Shown in pieces: positions 18,628 through 27,906 of a stretch of DNA of 64,000 bases. The number at the start of each line of letters is the position of its first letter. Position 1 is the first letter of the stretch. The translations under genes and the position numbers were made by a program. Location: the NCBI GenBank assembly GCA_963723745.1, contig CAVRRZ010000005.1, positions 1,565,141 to 1,629,140 on the forward strand, written 5' to 3'. Below the pieces are notes generated by a model. It saw only the letters and a list, made by a program, of their open reading frames with translations, made no database searches and was not told where the DNA came from. This stretch comes from CAVRRZ01 sp963723745. GTDB lineage: Bacteria > Actinomycetota > Actinomycetes > Mycobacteriales > Geodermatophilaceae.

Positions 18628-20515
18628 ATTCGACGGTCACGCTCTTGGCGAGGTTGCGCGGCTGGTCGACGTCGAACCCGCGGGTGTCGGCGATCTCGCA
18701 CGCGAGCACCTGCAGCGGCACGGTCGTGACCACGGGCGCGAGCAGCGTCGGCGTCCGCGGCACCCGGATGAGCTCGTCGGCGTACGGGACGACGTCCTCG
18801 TCGCCCTCCTCGGCGATGACGATCGTGCGGGCCCCGCGGGCCCGCACCTCCTGGATGTTGGAGACGACCTTGTCGTGCAGCGACTCCCGGCTGCGCGGCG
18901 ACGGGACGACGACCACCACCGGAGTGCCCTCGTCGATCACCGCGATCGGGCCGTGCTTGAGCTCGCCGGCCGCGAACCCCTCGGCGTGGATGTAGGCCAG
19001 CTCCTTGAGCTTCAGCGCACCCTCCAGCGCCACGGGGTAGCCCACGTGCCGGCCGAGGAACAGCACGGTGTTCTCGGTCGCCAGGTCGCGGCCCAGGGCG
19101 CGCACGGCCTCCATGTCGTCGAGCACACGGGCCACCTTGTCGGGCAGCTCGCGCAGGTCTGCGACGATCGCGGCGATCTCGTCCTCGTACTTGAGCCCGC
19201 GCACCTGGGCGAGGAAGAGACCCACGAGGTAGCAGGCGACCACCTGGGTCAGGAAGCCCTTGGTCGAGGCGACCGCGACCTCGGGGCCGGCGTGCGTGTA
19301 GAGCACGGCGTCGGACTCGCGCGGGATGGTCGAGCCGTTGGCGTTGCAGATGGCCAGCACGCGGGCCCGCTGGTCCTTCGCGTGCCGCAGGGCCATCAGC
19401 GTGTCCATCGTCTCGCCGGACTGGCTGATCACGATGACCAGCGTGGAGCGGTCCAGCACCGGGTCGCGGTAGCGGAACTCGCTGGCCAGCTCGACCTCGA
19501 CCGGGATGCGCGTCCAGTGCTCGATGGCGTACTTGGCGATCAGCCCGGCGTGGTAGGCGGTGCCGCAGGCGACGACGAAGATCTTGTCGATGTCGCGCAG
19601 TTCCTGGTCGGACAGCCGCACCTCGTCGAGGACGAGTTCGCCGCGGCTGCCGAGCCGGCCGAGCAGGGTGTCGGCGATCGCCTGCGGCTGCTCGGCGATC
19701 TCCTTGAGCATGAACCAGTCGTAGCCGCCCTTCTCGGCGGCCGCGGCGTCCCAGTCGACCGTGTAGGCCCTGGGCTCGGTCGCCTCGCCGTCGAAGGTGG
19801 TGACGGTGACGCCGCGGGTCCGGTCGATCTCGACGACCTGGTCCTGGCCGAGCTCACGGGCCTCCCGGGTGTGCGCGATGAACGCGGCGACGTCCGAGCC
19901 CAGGAAGTACTCGGCGGTGCCGTCGGCCGCGGTCCCGATGCCGACGACCAGCGGGCTGTTGCGGCGGGAGGCCACGAGGGTGTCCGGCTCGTCGGCGTGC
20001 GCGGCGACCAGTGTGAAGGCGCCCTCGAGCCGGCGGCTCACCGCCCGCATCGCCTCGGCGAACCGACCCGCGCCCTCGGCCGCGGCCTCGTACTCGGCGG
20101 CCAGCAGGTGGGCGGCGACCTCGGTGTCGGTCTCGGACGTGAACTCGACGCCGGTCGTCTCGAGCTCGGCCCTCAGGGCGGCGAAGTTCTCGATGATCCC
20201 GTTGTGGATCACGGCCACCCGGCCGTCGGCGGACAGGTGCGGGTGCGCGTTGCGGTCGGTCGGCCCGCCGTGCGTCGCCCACCGGGTGTGGCCGATGCCC
20301 AGGGTGCCCGGGGGCAGCGCCGTGTCGGCCAGCACCTTCTCGAGGTTGGCCAGCTTGCCGGCCTTCTTCGCCGTCGCCAGCGCCCCGCGGCCGCCGTCCG
20401 TCGTCCGGACGGCGACGCCCGCGGAGTCGTACCCGCGGTACTCCAGCCGGCGCAGACCGTCGAGGACGACGTCCAGGGCGTCCTGCGGGCCTACGTACCC
20501 CACGATGCCGCACAT
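18626..20515 (-). CDS. glmS: Glutamine-fructose-6-phosphate aminotransferase (isomerising)
   Basis: GlmS makes glucosamine-6-phosphate from fructose-6-phosphate and glutamine, the entry to amino-sugar synthesis. The 629-residue protein begins MCGIVGYVG, so Cys becomes the N-terminal nucleophile. Two SIS domains follow (SQSGETMDTL and GRHVGYPVALEGALKLKE), and the usual C-terminal AKSVTVE ends the protein. It stands with glmM, the next enzyme. No riboswitch was seen in the 26-base gap from glmM. Confidence 0.97.
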   Translation of the reverse strand: MCGIVGYVGPQDALDVVLDGLRRLEYRGYDSAGVAVRTTDGGRGALATAKKAGKLANLEKVLADTALPPGTLGIGHTRWATHGGPTDRNAHPHLSADGRVAVIHNGIIENFAALRAELETTGVEFTSETDTEVAAHLLAAEYEAAAEGAGRFAEAMRAVSRRLEGAFTLVAAHADEPDTLVASRRNSPLVVGIGTAADGTAEYFLGSDVAAFIAHTREARELGQDQVVEIDRTRGVTVTTFDGEATEPRAYTVDWDAAAAEKGGYDWFMLKEIAEQPQAIADTLLGRLGSRGELVLDEVRLSDQELRDIDKIFVVACGTAYHAGLIAKYAIEHWTRIPVEVELASEFRYRDPVLDRSTLVIVISQSGETMDTLMALRHAKDQRARVLAICNANGSTIPRESDAVLYTHAGPEVAVASTKGFLTQVVACYLVGLFLAQVRGLKYEDEIAAIVADLRELPDKVARVLDDMEAVRALGRDLATENTVLFLGRHVGYPVALEGALKLKELAYIHAEGFAAGELKHGPIAVIDEGTPVVVVVPSPRSRESLHDKVVSNIQEVRARGARTIVIAEEGDEDVVPYADELIRVPRTPTLLAPVVTTVPLQVLACEIADTRGFDVDQPRNLAKSVTVE

Positions 20516-20541
20516 TGGGCCGAGAGTACCGGGAGGAGCGG

Positions 20542-21888
20542 TCAGCCCACCGCGGCGACGACGTCGGCGAGGCGTTGGGCGACCCGGTCCGCCTGCTCCT
20601 GGGTGGGCGCCTCGACCATCACCCGGACCAGTTGCTCGGTTCCCGACGGACGCAGCAGCACCCGCCCGTCGTCCCCGAGCTCGGCCTCGACGGCGTTGAC
20701 CGCGTCGGCGACCTCGTCGCTCTCGACGACGGCGATCCGGTCGGTGACCGGCACGTTGATGAGCACCTGCGGCAACCGCTGCACGACGGAGGCGAGCTCG
20801 GCCAGCGACGAGCCGGTCTCGCTCATCCGCGCCAGCAGCGACAGCGCCGTGAGCAGCCCGTCGCCGGTGGTGGCGTGGTCGAGGAAGACCAGGTGCCCGC
20901 TCTGCTCGCCGCCCAGCGAGAGCCCCTTGGCCCGCAGCGCCTCGAGCACGTAGCGGTCGCCGACCGCGGTGGTCTGCACGGAGATGCCGGCGTCGCGCAT
21001 CGTGTGGTGGAAGCCCAGGTTGCTCATGACCGTGGCGACGACGGTGTCGTCGGTGAGCCGGCCCTGCTCGTGCAGCGCGAGCGCGCACACCGCCAGGATC
21101 GCGTCGCCGTCGACGACCTGCCCGTCGGCGGTGACCGCCAGGCAGCGGTCGGCGTCCCCGTCGTGCGCGATGCCGAGGTCCGCGCCGCGTTCACGGACGG
21201 CGGCGATCAGCGGCTCGAGGTGCGTGGACCCCACGCCGTCGTTGATGTTCCAGCCGTCGGGCTCGCAGCCGATGGCGTGCACCGTGGCGCCCGCCCGGCG
21301 GTACACGTCCGGTGCCGTCGCGGACGCCGCGCCGTGGGCGCAGTCGACGACCAGGGACACCCCCGACAGCGGACGCCCGAGCGTGCCGAGCAGGTGGGCG
21401 ACGTACCGCTCCGAGGCGTCGGCCAGGTCGTGTACGCGGCCGATCCCGCCGCCCGTGGGCCGGTGCCCGTCCGACGATCCGTCGGCGACGGTCTGCTCGA
21501 TGGCCGCCTCGACCGCGTCGGGCAGCTTGTGCCCGCCCCGGCTGAACAACTTGATGCCGTTGTCGGGCATCGGGTTGTGGCTGGCCGAGATCATGACGCC
21601 GAGGTCGGCGCCGGTGCTCGCGGTGAGGAAGGCCAGCGCCGGGGTGGGCAGCACCCCGGCGCGCAGCACCTCCGCGCCGGCGCTCGACAGCCCCGCCACC
21701 ACGGCGGCCTCGAGCATCTCCCCGCTCGCGCGGGGATCGCGGCCGACGACCGCGACGGGACGCTGCGTCCCGTCGCGGTCGGCGAGCACGCCGGCAGCGG
21801 CGCGCGCCACCGAGAGAGCCAGTTCCGGCGTGAGGTCCGCGTTGGCCAGACCCCGGACGCCGTCGGTCCCGAAGAGGCGGGCCCCCAT
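20542..21888 (-). CDS. glmM: Phosphoglucosamine mutase
   Basis: GlmM converts glucosamine-6-phosphate to the 1-phosphate for UDP-GlcNAc. The 448-residue protein has the phosphoserine loop ISASHNPMPDNG, the magnesium loop DGDADRC and the sugar-binding GGEQSGH. It lies between rpsI and glmS on the same strand with short gaps, the usual actinobacterial rplM-rpsI-glmM order. Confidence 0.97.
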   Translation of the reverse strand: MGARLFGTDGVRGLANADLTPELALSVARAAAGVLADRDGTQRPVAVVGRDPRASGEMLEAAVVAGLSSAGAEVLRAGVLPTPALAFLTASTGADLGVMISASHNPMPDNGIKLFSRGGHKLPDAVEAAIEQTVADGSSDGHRPTGGGIGRVHDLADASERYVAHLLGTLGRPLSGVSLVVDCAHGAASATAPDVYRRAGATVHAIGCEPDGWNINDGVGSTHLEPLIAAVRERGADLGIAHDGDADRCLAVTADGQVVDGDAILAVCALALHEQGRLTDDTVVATVMSNLGFHHTMRDAGISVQTTAVGDRYVLEALRAKGLSLGGEQSGHLVFLDHATTGDGLLTALSLLARMSETGSSLAELASVVQRLPQVLINVPVTDRIAVVESDEVADAVNAVEAELGDDGRVLLRPSGTEQLVRVMVEAPTQEQADRVAQRLADVVAAVG

Positions 21889-21910
21889 CAGACGAACAGC
21901 TTGGCGCCGG

Positions 21911-22330
21911 TCAGCGCTTGGAGTACTGAGGCGCCTTGCGCGCCTTCTTCAGCCCGTACTTCTTGCGCTCGGTGACGCGGGCGTCGCGGGTGAGGAAGCC
22001 GGCCTTCTTCAGGGCCGGACGGTCGTCGGCCTCGAGCTCGACCAGCGCGCGGGCGATGGCCAGGCGCAGCGCGCCGGCCTGCCCGGTGACGCCGCCACCC
22101 TTGAGCAGGCCGACGACGTCGTACTGCTCGCCCTTCTCGAGGATCACGAACGGCTCACGGATGAGCTGCTGGTGGACCTTGTTCGGGAAGTACTCCTCGA
22201 GGGTGCGGCCGTTGAGCTTGAACTGGCCGGTCCCCGGGAGGAGCCGCACGCGGACGACGGCCTCCTTGCGCCGGCCCACGGTCTGGATCGGACGCCCGTC
22301 GGCGTCGGTCAGGGTCTGAGGGCTGGTCAC
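21911..22330 (-). CDS. rpsI: 30S ribosomal protein S9
   Basis: A 139-residue S9 with the family's GRRKEAVVRVRL start and the C-terminal KKARKAPQYSKR, whose last basic residues reach the P-site tRNA. GTG 22330 overlaps the rplM stop (GTGA). Confidence 0.97.
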   Translation of the reverse strand: MTSPQTLTDADGRPIQTVGRRKEAVVRVRLLPGTGQFKLNGRTLEEYFPNKVHQQLIREPFVILEKGEQYDVVGLLKGGGVTGQAGALRLAIARALVELEADDRPALKKAGFLTRDARVTERKKYGLKKARKAPQYSKR

Positions 22331-22770
22331 TGGGCCACCTGCTTGATCTCGAAGTTCTGGGGCTGCTGGGCGGCGTGCGGGTGCTCGGGCCCGGCGTACA
22401 CCTTCAGCTTCTTGAGCATCTGCCGGCCGAGGCTGTTGTGCGGCAGCATGCCCTTGACCGCGCGCTCGATGACGCGGTCGGGGTGGGTGCGCAGCTGGTC
22501 ACCCACGTTGATGGACTTGAGGCCACCCGGGTAGCCGGAGTGGCGGTAGGCGGTCTTGTTCTCCCGCTTGTTGCCGGTCAGCGCCACCTTGCCGGCGTTG
22601 ACGATGACGACGAAGTCGCCGACGTCCACGTGCGGGGCGTACTGGGGCTTGTGCTTGCCGCGCAGGAGCTGCGCGGTCTGGCTGGCGAGTCGACCGAGCA
22701 CCACATCGGTGGCGTCGATGACGTGCCAGGCCCGGGCGACCTCGCCGGGCTTGGGTGAGTACGTGCGCAC
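22327..22770 (-). CDS. rplM: 50S ribosomal protein L13
   Basis: A 147-residue L13 starting at GTG 22770 (VRTYSPKPGEV) with GGAGG 11 bases upstream. The core HVDVGDFVVIVNA and the GMLPHNSLGRQM motif are canonical. It is the first gene of rplM-rpsI, and its promoter must lie in the 167 bases before 22937. Confidence 0.97.
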   Translation of the reverse strand: MRTYSPKPGEVARAWHVIDATDVVLGRLASQTAQLLRGKHKPQYAPHVDVGDFVVIVNAGKVALTGNKRENKTAYRHSGYPGGLKSINVGDQLRTHPDRVIERAVKGMLPHNSLGRQMLKKLKVYAGPEHPHAAQQPQNFEIKQVAQ

Positions 22771-22900
22771 GGCGCTCGTGTCCTCCGTCGTCGTCGGGTT
22801 GGCTGGTGGGATCGCCTCACCGAGCACGGGAGACATGGAGCGACACGCGCAGCACCAGCCGGCTCGCGCGCGCCGATCGATCACGATACCAGCCGGGCGG

Positions 22901-22926
22901 GGCCGCCCCGACACGCCGGGGCGGCC
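22901..22926 (-). terminator. Terminator after carbonic anhydrase gene
   Basis: Perfect 10-base arms at 22901-22910 and 22917-22926 enclose the loop ACACGC. It lies 11 bases downstream of the carbonic anhydrase stop and upstream of rplM. Confidence 0.75.
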
Positions 22927-22937
22927 ACCGCTCTCCG

Positions 22938-23429
22938 TCAGACGACCTCGGTCAGGCGCCCGGTCTCGACGTCGTAGACGGTGCCGCGCACCTCGTGCGA
23001 GAGCAGGTACGGGCAGGCGCGCAGCAGTCGCACGCTCTCGCGCACGTCCTCGTACACGTCGACGAAGGACCGCAGCACCCACGGCGGGCGGTATCCGGTC
23101 GCCCGCTCCACCTGCTCGGCGAAGGCGGTGTCGTCGGTGCCCTGCAGGCCGCAGCCGGTGTGGTGCACCAGCAGGATCTCCCGGGTCCCGAGCAGGTGCT
23201 GGGACACCGTCAGCGACCGCAGCGTGTCATCGGTGATCACGCCGCCGGCGTTGCGGATGATGTGCGCGTCGCCCACCTCGAGACCGAGCATGCCGAACAG
23301 CGGCATGCGGGCGTCCATGCACGCGACGACGGCCACGGCCCGTGCCGGGGCCACCGGCCGACTGCCGGGGAATCGCTGCGCCCACGCCTCGTTCGCGGCC
23401 AGCATCCGGTCCACTTCCGCCACGGTCAC
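22938..23429 (-). CDS. Beta-class carbonic anhydrase
   Basis: A 163-residue zinc enzyme that interconverts CO2 and bicarbonate. The zinc and catalytic residues are visible in ACMDARM (Cys and the Asp-Arg dyad) and HHTGCGL (His and Cys). The start is GTG 23429 with GGAGGT just upstream. The short length and motifs match the small Rv1284-like actinobacterial type. It is divergent from moeA, with 56 bases between the starts. Confidence 0.93.
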   Translation of the reverse strand: MTVAEVDRMLAANEAWAQRFPGSRPVAPARAVAVVACMDARMPLFGMLGLEVGDAHIIRNAGGVITDDTLRSLTVSQHLLGTREILLVHHTGCGLQGTDDTAFAEQVERATGYRPPWVLRSFVDVYEDVRESVRLLRACPYLLSHEVRGTVYDVETGRLTEVV

Positions 23430-23485
23430 CTCCGTCGTCGCTGCCGGGTGCCGACCCTATCGGCCTCCGGGGCAGGATGAGACCC

Positions 23486-24706
23486 GTGCGGACGGTCGAG
23501 GAACACCAAGCCGCGGTCGCGGCACTGCTGCAGCTGCTGCCCGAGGAGGACGTCGCCCTGCGCGACGCGAACGGCCGCGTGCTCGCCCGGGACGTCGCCG
23601 CGCGCGTGGCCCTGCCCGGCTTCGACAACTCCGCGATGGACGGCTACGCCGCCCGCTGGGCCGAGGTCGGCACCGCCTCCGAGGAGCAGCCCGTTCGGCT
23701 GCCGGTGGCCGCCGACATCCCGGCCGGCCGCACCGACGTGCCCGTCCTCGCGCCGGGCAGCGTGCACCGGATCATGACCGGCGCCCCCCTGCCCGCCGGT
23801 GCCGACGTCGTGGTCCCCGTCGAGCTCACCGACCGCGGCACCGACGTGGTCGAGATCCGTTCCGCCCCCGAACGGGGCACCCATCTGCGCCGCGCCGGCG
23901 AGGACATCGCGCAGGGTTCCCTCGCGCTGCCCGCCGGGACCGCCCTCGGCGCGGCACAACTCGGCCTGGCGGCGGCGGTCGGGGTCGAGAAGCTCACGGT
24001 GCGCCGCCGTCCGAGGGTGCTGGTCCTCTCCACCGGCAGCGAACTGGTCCGCCCGGGCGAGCCGCTGCTGCCCGGGCAGATCTACGAGTCGAACTCCGCG
24101 CTGCTCGCCGCCGCCGTCGAGGACGCCGGCGGCGAGGCGCGCACCCTGCACTTCGTGCCCGACGACGTCGACCAGTTCCTGACCACCGTGCGCAGCGAGC
24201 TGGCCGGGCGGGCGGGGGAACTGCCGGACCTGCTGATCACCAGTGGCGGCGTGAGCGCCGGCGCCTACGAGGTGGTCAAGGACGCGTTCGGCGAGCTCGG
24301 CACCGTCGCGTTCACCAAGGTGGCCATGCAGCCCGGCGGGCCGCAGGGCGCGGGCACGGTCGACGGCGTCCCGGTGCTCACCCTGCCCGGCAACCCGGTC
24401 AGCGCCTTCGTGTCCTTCGAGGTGTTCGTGCGCCCGGCGATGCGCCGCGCGCTCGGCCACAGCCACCCGGACCGGTTGCACGCCCCCGCCCGGCTGACCG
24501 GCGACCTGCGCTCCCCCGCGGGCAGGCGGCAGTACCTGCGCGGCCGCTACGCCGGCGGCGAGGTCTCGCAGGTGGGTGGCCCCGGGTCGCACCTGGTCGC
24601 CCATCTGGCCCGCGCCAACTGCCTCGTCGTCGTCCCCGAGGACGTCACCGAGCTGCCCGCAGGGGCCGAGGTCGACGTCGTCCTGATCGAGGGAGCACTG
24701 CAATGA
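23486..24706 (+). CDS. moeA: Molybdopterin molybdotransferase MoeA
   Basis: MoeA inserts molybdate into adenylylated molybdopterin. The protein (about 406 residues) has the N-terminal LPGFDNSAMDGYA segment, the IMTGAPLPAGAD loop, and the MPTb domain with ITSGGVSAGAYEVVKD and TLPGNPVSAFV. I chose GTG 23486, which has AGGA eight bases upstream; ATG 23477 would add three residues. Its stop overlaps moaC by four bases (ATGA), so moeA-moaC-mog form a coupled operon. Confidence 0.95.
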   Translation: MRTVEEHQAAVAALLQLLPEEDVALRDANGRVLARDVAARVALPGFDNSAMDGYAARWAEVGTASEEQPVRLPVAADIPAGRTDVPVLAPGSVHRIMTGAPLPAGADVVVPVELTDRGTDVVEIRSAPERGTHLRRAGEDIAQGSLALPAGTALGAAQLGLAAAVGVEKLTVRRRPRVLVLSTGSELVRPGEPLLPGQIYESNSALLAAAVEDAGGEARTLHFVPDDVDQFLTTVRSELAGRAGELPDLLITSGGVSAGAYEVVKDAFGELGTVAFTKVAMQPGGPQGAGTVDGVPVLTLPGNPVSAFVSFEVFVRPAMRRALGHSHPDRLHAPARLTGDLRSPAGRRQYLRGRYAGGEVSQVGGPGSHLVAHLARANCLVVVPEDVTELPAGAEVDVVLIEGALQ

Positions 24707-25179
24707 CCTCCGAGCCCCGCCTCACCCACGTGGACGACACCGGTGCCGCCCGCATGGTCGACGTCAGCGCCAAGGCCGTCACCGCCCGCGAGGCCACGGC
24801 CGCGGGCCGCGTCACCGTCTCACCCGAGGTGGTCGCCCTGCTGCGCGGGCGGGGAGTGCCGAAGGGCGACGCGCTCGCCGTGGCCCGCATCGCCGGCATC
24901 GCCGGCGCCAAGCGGACGCCGGACCTCGTGCCCCTGTGCCACCCGATCGCCCTGCACGGCGTGACCGTCGACCTCGAGGTCACCGACGAGGCGGTCGAGA
25001 TCACCGCCACCGCCCGGACGGCCGACCGCACCGGCGTCGAGATGGAGGCCCTGACCAGCGTCGCCGTCGCCGGGCTGGCGCTGATCGACATGGTCAAGGC
25101 GGTCGACCCCCGGGCCGCGATCACCGACGTCCGGCTGCTGCGCAAGAGCGGCGGCAAGAGCGGGGAGTGGACCCGATGA
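24703..25179 (+). CDS. moaC: Cyclic pyranopterin monophosphate synthase MoaC
   Basis: MoaC completes cyclic pyranopterin monophosphate from the MoaA product. The 158-residue protein has the TPDLVPLCHPIAL motif and the GVEMEALTSVAVAGLALIDM segment with the active-site Lys that follows. It overlaps both moeA (ATGA) and mog (ATGA). No moaA was seen in the window. Confidence 0.97.
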   Translation: MTSEPRLTHVDDTGAARMVDVSAKAVTAREATAAGRVTVSPEVVALLRGRGVPKGDALAVARIAGIAGAKRTPDLVPLCHPIALHGVTVDLEVTDEAVEITATARTADRTGVEMEALTSVAVAGLALIDMVKAVDPRAAITDVRLLRKSGGKSGEWTR

Positions 25180-25673
25180 CCCGCGACCTGCCCGCCGGCG
25201 CGCGCGCCGTCGTCGTCACCGCCTCCAACCGGGCGTCGTCCGGGGTCTACGAGGACCGCAGCGGGCAGGCGCTGGCCGCCGGCCTGCGGGACCTCGGGTT
25301 CGAGGTCGAGGGTCCGCACGTGCGCCCCGACGACGTCGGGGCGCTGCAGCAGGTGCTGCGCGACGCGGTCGCCGGCGGGGCCGACGTCGTCCTGACCACG
25401 GGCGGCACGGGGCTGTCCCCCACCGACGTCACGCCGGAGGCCACCCGCGCGGTGCTCGAACGCGACGCACCCGGCATCGCCGAGGCGGTCCGCCGCTACG
25501 GCGAGCCGACGGTGCCCACGTCGGTGCTCTCCCGGGGCGTCGCCGGCACCGCCGGCCGCACGCTGATCGTCAACCTGCCCGGCTCCACGGGCGGGGTGAA
25601 GGACGGCCTCGCCGTGCTCGCCCCGCTGCTGCCGCACGTGGTGAGCCAGCTCCGCGGCGGCGACCACACGTGA
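25176..25673 (+). CDS. Molybdopterin adenylyltransferase, MogA/MoaB family
   Basis: A 165-residue protein that activates molybdopterin by adenylylation before MoeA acts. It has TTGGTGLSPTDVTPEAT, followed by LSRGVAGTAGRTLIVNLPGSTGG, both family signatures (the second split here at VAGTAG). The ATG overlaps the moaC stop. Mog and MoaB cannot be separated with confidence from sequence alone. Confidence 0.93.
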   Translation: MTRDLPAGARAVVVTASNRASSGVYEDRSGQALAAGLRDLGFEVEGPHVRPDDVGALQQVLRDAVAGGADVVLTTGGTGLSPTDVTPEATRAVLERDAPGIAEAVRRYGEPTVPTSVLSRGVAGTAGRTLIVNLPGSTGGVKDGLAVLAPLLPHVVSQLRGGDHT

Positions 25674-25700
25674 GCCACCACCCCCGCCCCGACCGACCGG

Positions 25701-26528
25701 TCACAGGCCGGTGAGCCGCTCCGCGCCGGTGTAGACGTTGCAGCCGTCGCCCCGGAGGAAGCCGACGAGGGTGATGCCCACCTCGCGGGAGAGCTCCACC
25801 GCCAGGGACGACGGCGCCGACACCGCCGCCAGCACCGGGATCCCGGCCATCGCGGCCTTCTGGGTCAGCTCGAAGCTCGCCCGCCCGCTGACCATCAGCA
25901 CGTGCCCCGACAGCGGCACGCGACCTGCGCGCACCGCCTCCCCGACCACCTTGTCGACGGCGTTGTGCCGGCCGACGTCCTCGCGGAGCACGACGAGCTC
26001 GCCGTCCGCCGTGAACAAGCCGGCCGCGTGCAGGCCTCCGGTGCGGTCGAAGACCTCCTGCGCCGCGCGCAGCCGGTCGGGCAGCGACAGCAGCACGTCC
26101 AGCGGCAGCCGGAGGCCGTCGGAGGCCACGTCGTAGCGCGACCGGGTCCGGATGGCGTCGATGCTCGCCTTGCCGCAGACCCCGCACGAGCTGGACGTGA
26201 AGAAGTTGCGGTCCAGCGCGGTGTCCGGCGGGCTCACTCCCGGCGCCAGGTCCACGTCGATCACGTTGTAGGTGTTGCGGCCCTCCTCGTCGGCACCCTC
26301 GCAGTACCGCAGGCCCGCGACGTCGTCCGGGCCGGCGACGACGCCCTCCGTCGCCAGGAACCCGTGCACCAGGTCGAAGTCGTGACCGGGCGTCCGCATG
26401 GTCACGGCGAGCGCGGTGCCGTTCAGCCGGATCTCCAGCGGCTCCTCGGCGGCCACCGTGTCCGGCCGCGTCGTCCGCACCTGCCCACGGATGCGCAGCA
26501 CCGGCGTCCGGCTCGTGACTCGTCCCAC
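25701..26528 (-). CDS. fdhD: Formate dehydrogenase accessory sulfurtransferase FdhD
   Basis: FdhD carries sulfur from a cysteine desulfurase to the molybdenum cofactor of formate dehydrogenase. The 275-residue protein contains the catalytic SSSCGVCGK loop, the conserved EDVGRHNAVDKV and the SGRASFELTQKA segment. I chose GTG 26528 (VGRVTSRTP), matching the common actinobacterial start. It converges with mog and is divergent from mobA. No formate dehydrogenase gene is in the window. Confidence 0.95.
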   Translation of the reverse strand: MGRVTSRTPVLRIRGQVRTTRPDTVAAEEPLEIRLNGTALAVTMRTPGHDFDLVHGFLATEGVVAGPDDVAGLRYCEGADEEGRNTYNVIDVDLAPGVSPPDTALDRNFFTSSSCGVCGKASIDAIRTRSRYDVASDGLRLPLDVLLSLPDRLRAAQEVFDRTGGLHAAGLFTADGELVVLREDVGRHNAVDKVVGEAVRAGRVPLSGHVLMVSGRASFELTQKAAMAGIPVLAAVSAPSSLAVELSREVGITLVGFLRGDGCNVYTGAERLTGL

Positions 26529-26569
26529 GAGCAGCGACGGTACCCACGGAGTGGCCCTACGGTGGCCGC

Positions 26570-27178
26570 GTGGACCCGCTGCCGCCCTACACGGCCCTCG
26601 TGCTGGCCGGCGGCCGCGCGGTCCGCCTCGGCCGGCAGGCCAAGCCGCAGCTCGTGGTGGGCTCCCGGACGATCCTCGCCGCCGTCCTCGACGCCGTGAC
26701 CGACGCCGGTGAGCGGATCGTCGTCGGCCCACCCCAGCCGGTGCCGCCCGGCGTCCGGATGGTCCGCGAGCAACCCCCCGGCGGAGGGCCGGTGGCCGCG
26801 CTGCGCGCCGGACTGGACGCGGTGACGACCGAGGTCGTGGCCGTGCTCGCCGGCGACCTGCCGTTCGTGACCCCCGCGCTGGTCCGCGACCTGCGCACCC
26901 GGCTCACCGGTGACGGCGTCCTGGTCGTCGACGACACCGGCCGCGACCAGCACCTGCTGGGGGTGTGGCGAACGGCGGCGCTGCGTGCCGCGCTGCCGGC
27001 TGCCGCGGCGCACACCTCGATGCGCAAGCTCCTCGCGCCGCTCGCCGTCCGCCGGCTGCACCCGCAGCCGGGGGCGGGCGAACCGCCACCGTGGACCGAC
27101 TGCGACACCCCCGCCGACCTCGCCCGTGCCCGCGCCTGGGCCGCCGGACACGAGGATCCGGGACACCGCCGCACCTGA
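26570..27178 (+). CDS. mobA: Molybdenum cofactor guanylyltransferase, MobA-like
   Basis: A 202-residue nucleotidyltransferase that adds GMP to molybdopterin. The signature LAGGRAVRLGRQAKPQL and the metal-binding LAGDLPF are present. The usual second G in LAGGxSxRMG is replaced (AVRLG), a mild deviation. The start is GTG 26570, 41 bases from the fdhD start. MobA beside fdhD fits the bis-MGD cofactor used by formate dehydrogenases. Confidence 0.88.
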   Translation: MDPLPPYTALVLAGGRAVRLGRQAKPQLVVGSRTILAAVLDAVTDAGERIVVGPPQPVPPGVRMVREQPPGGGPVAALRAGLDAVTTEVVAVLAGDLPFVTPALVRDLRTRLTGDGVLVVDDTGRDQHLLGVWRTAALRAALPAAAAHTSMRKLLAPLAVRRLHPQPGAGEPPPWTDCDTPADLARARAWAAGHEDPGHRRT

Positions 27179-27207
27179 GGCGCGGCACCCGGGTACGGTT
27201 CGCAGCC

Positions 27208-27870
27208 ATGCGCGTCGTCATCGCCGGAGCCAACGGCCGGGTCGGACGGCGGCTCGGCCGCCTGCTGGTCGCACGGGGCGACCGGGTCGTCGGGATCGTC
27301 CGTACCGCAGAGCACGAGGAGCCCCTGTCCGCCGAGGGCATCGAGCCGGTCGCGCTCGACCTCGAGCGGGCCACGGTCGACGAGGTCGCCTCGATCGTCG
27401 TGGACAACGATGCGGTGGTGTTCGCCGCCGGGACGAAGATCGGCAGCGAGGCCGACCCGCGCCGCAAGGACAAGGTGGACCGCGCCGCGGCCATCCTGCT
27501 CGCCGACGCAGCCGGCGAGGCGGCCGTCCGGCAGTACCTGATGATGTCGTCGATGGGCGTCGACGAACTCGACGAGGGCCGGCTCCCTGAGGGCCTCGAC
27601 GAGGTCTACCTGCGGTCGAAGCAGGCCGCCGAGCGCGGCGTGCGCGAACGCCCCGTCGTCGACCTCACCGTGCTGCGCCCGGGCCGGCTGACCGACGAGC
27701 CGGGCACCGGCCGGGTCACCCTCGCCCGTAAGGCGGAGTTCGGCAGCGTCACGCGTGACGACGTCGCCGCAGTGATGCTCGGGCTGCTCGACCACCCCTG
27801 CACCAGCACCGTGCTCGAGGTCGTGTCCGGCAGCACGCCGATCTCCGACGCCGTCGCCGCCGTCCGCTGA
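27208..27870 (+). CDS. NAD(P)-binding SDR-like protein, paralogue 1
   Basis: A 220-residue atypical short-chain dehydrogenase-like protein with the NAD(P)-binding VIAGANGRVGRRLGRLL. A SSMGVDELDEG segment stands in place of the classic catalytic Ser, with no clear YxxxK tetrad. The C-terminal part DEPGTGRVTL, DDVAAVMLGLLDHP and VVSGSTPI is shared almost in full with the next gene. The family is often annotated NAD(P)H-binding or YwnB-like. It starts at ATG 27208, after mobA by 29 bases. Confidence 0.85.
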   Translation: MRVVIAGANGRVGRRLGRLLVARGDRVVGIVRTAEHEEPLSAEGIEPVALDLERATVDEVASIVVDNDAVVFAAGTKIGSEADPRRKDKVDRAAAILLADAAGEAAVRQYLMMSSMGVDELDEGRLPEGLDEVYLRSKQAAERGVRERPVVDLTVLRPGRLTDEPGTGRVTLARKAEFGSVTRDDVAAVMLGLLDHPCTSTVLEVVSGSTPISDAVAAVR

Positions 27871-27906
27871 CGGGTGGACCGCGCGGCACGGGGTAACCCC
27901 CCGGCC

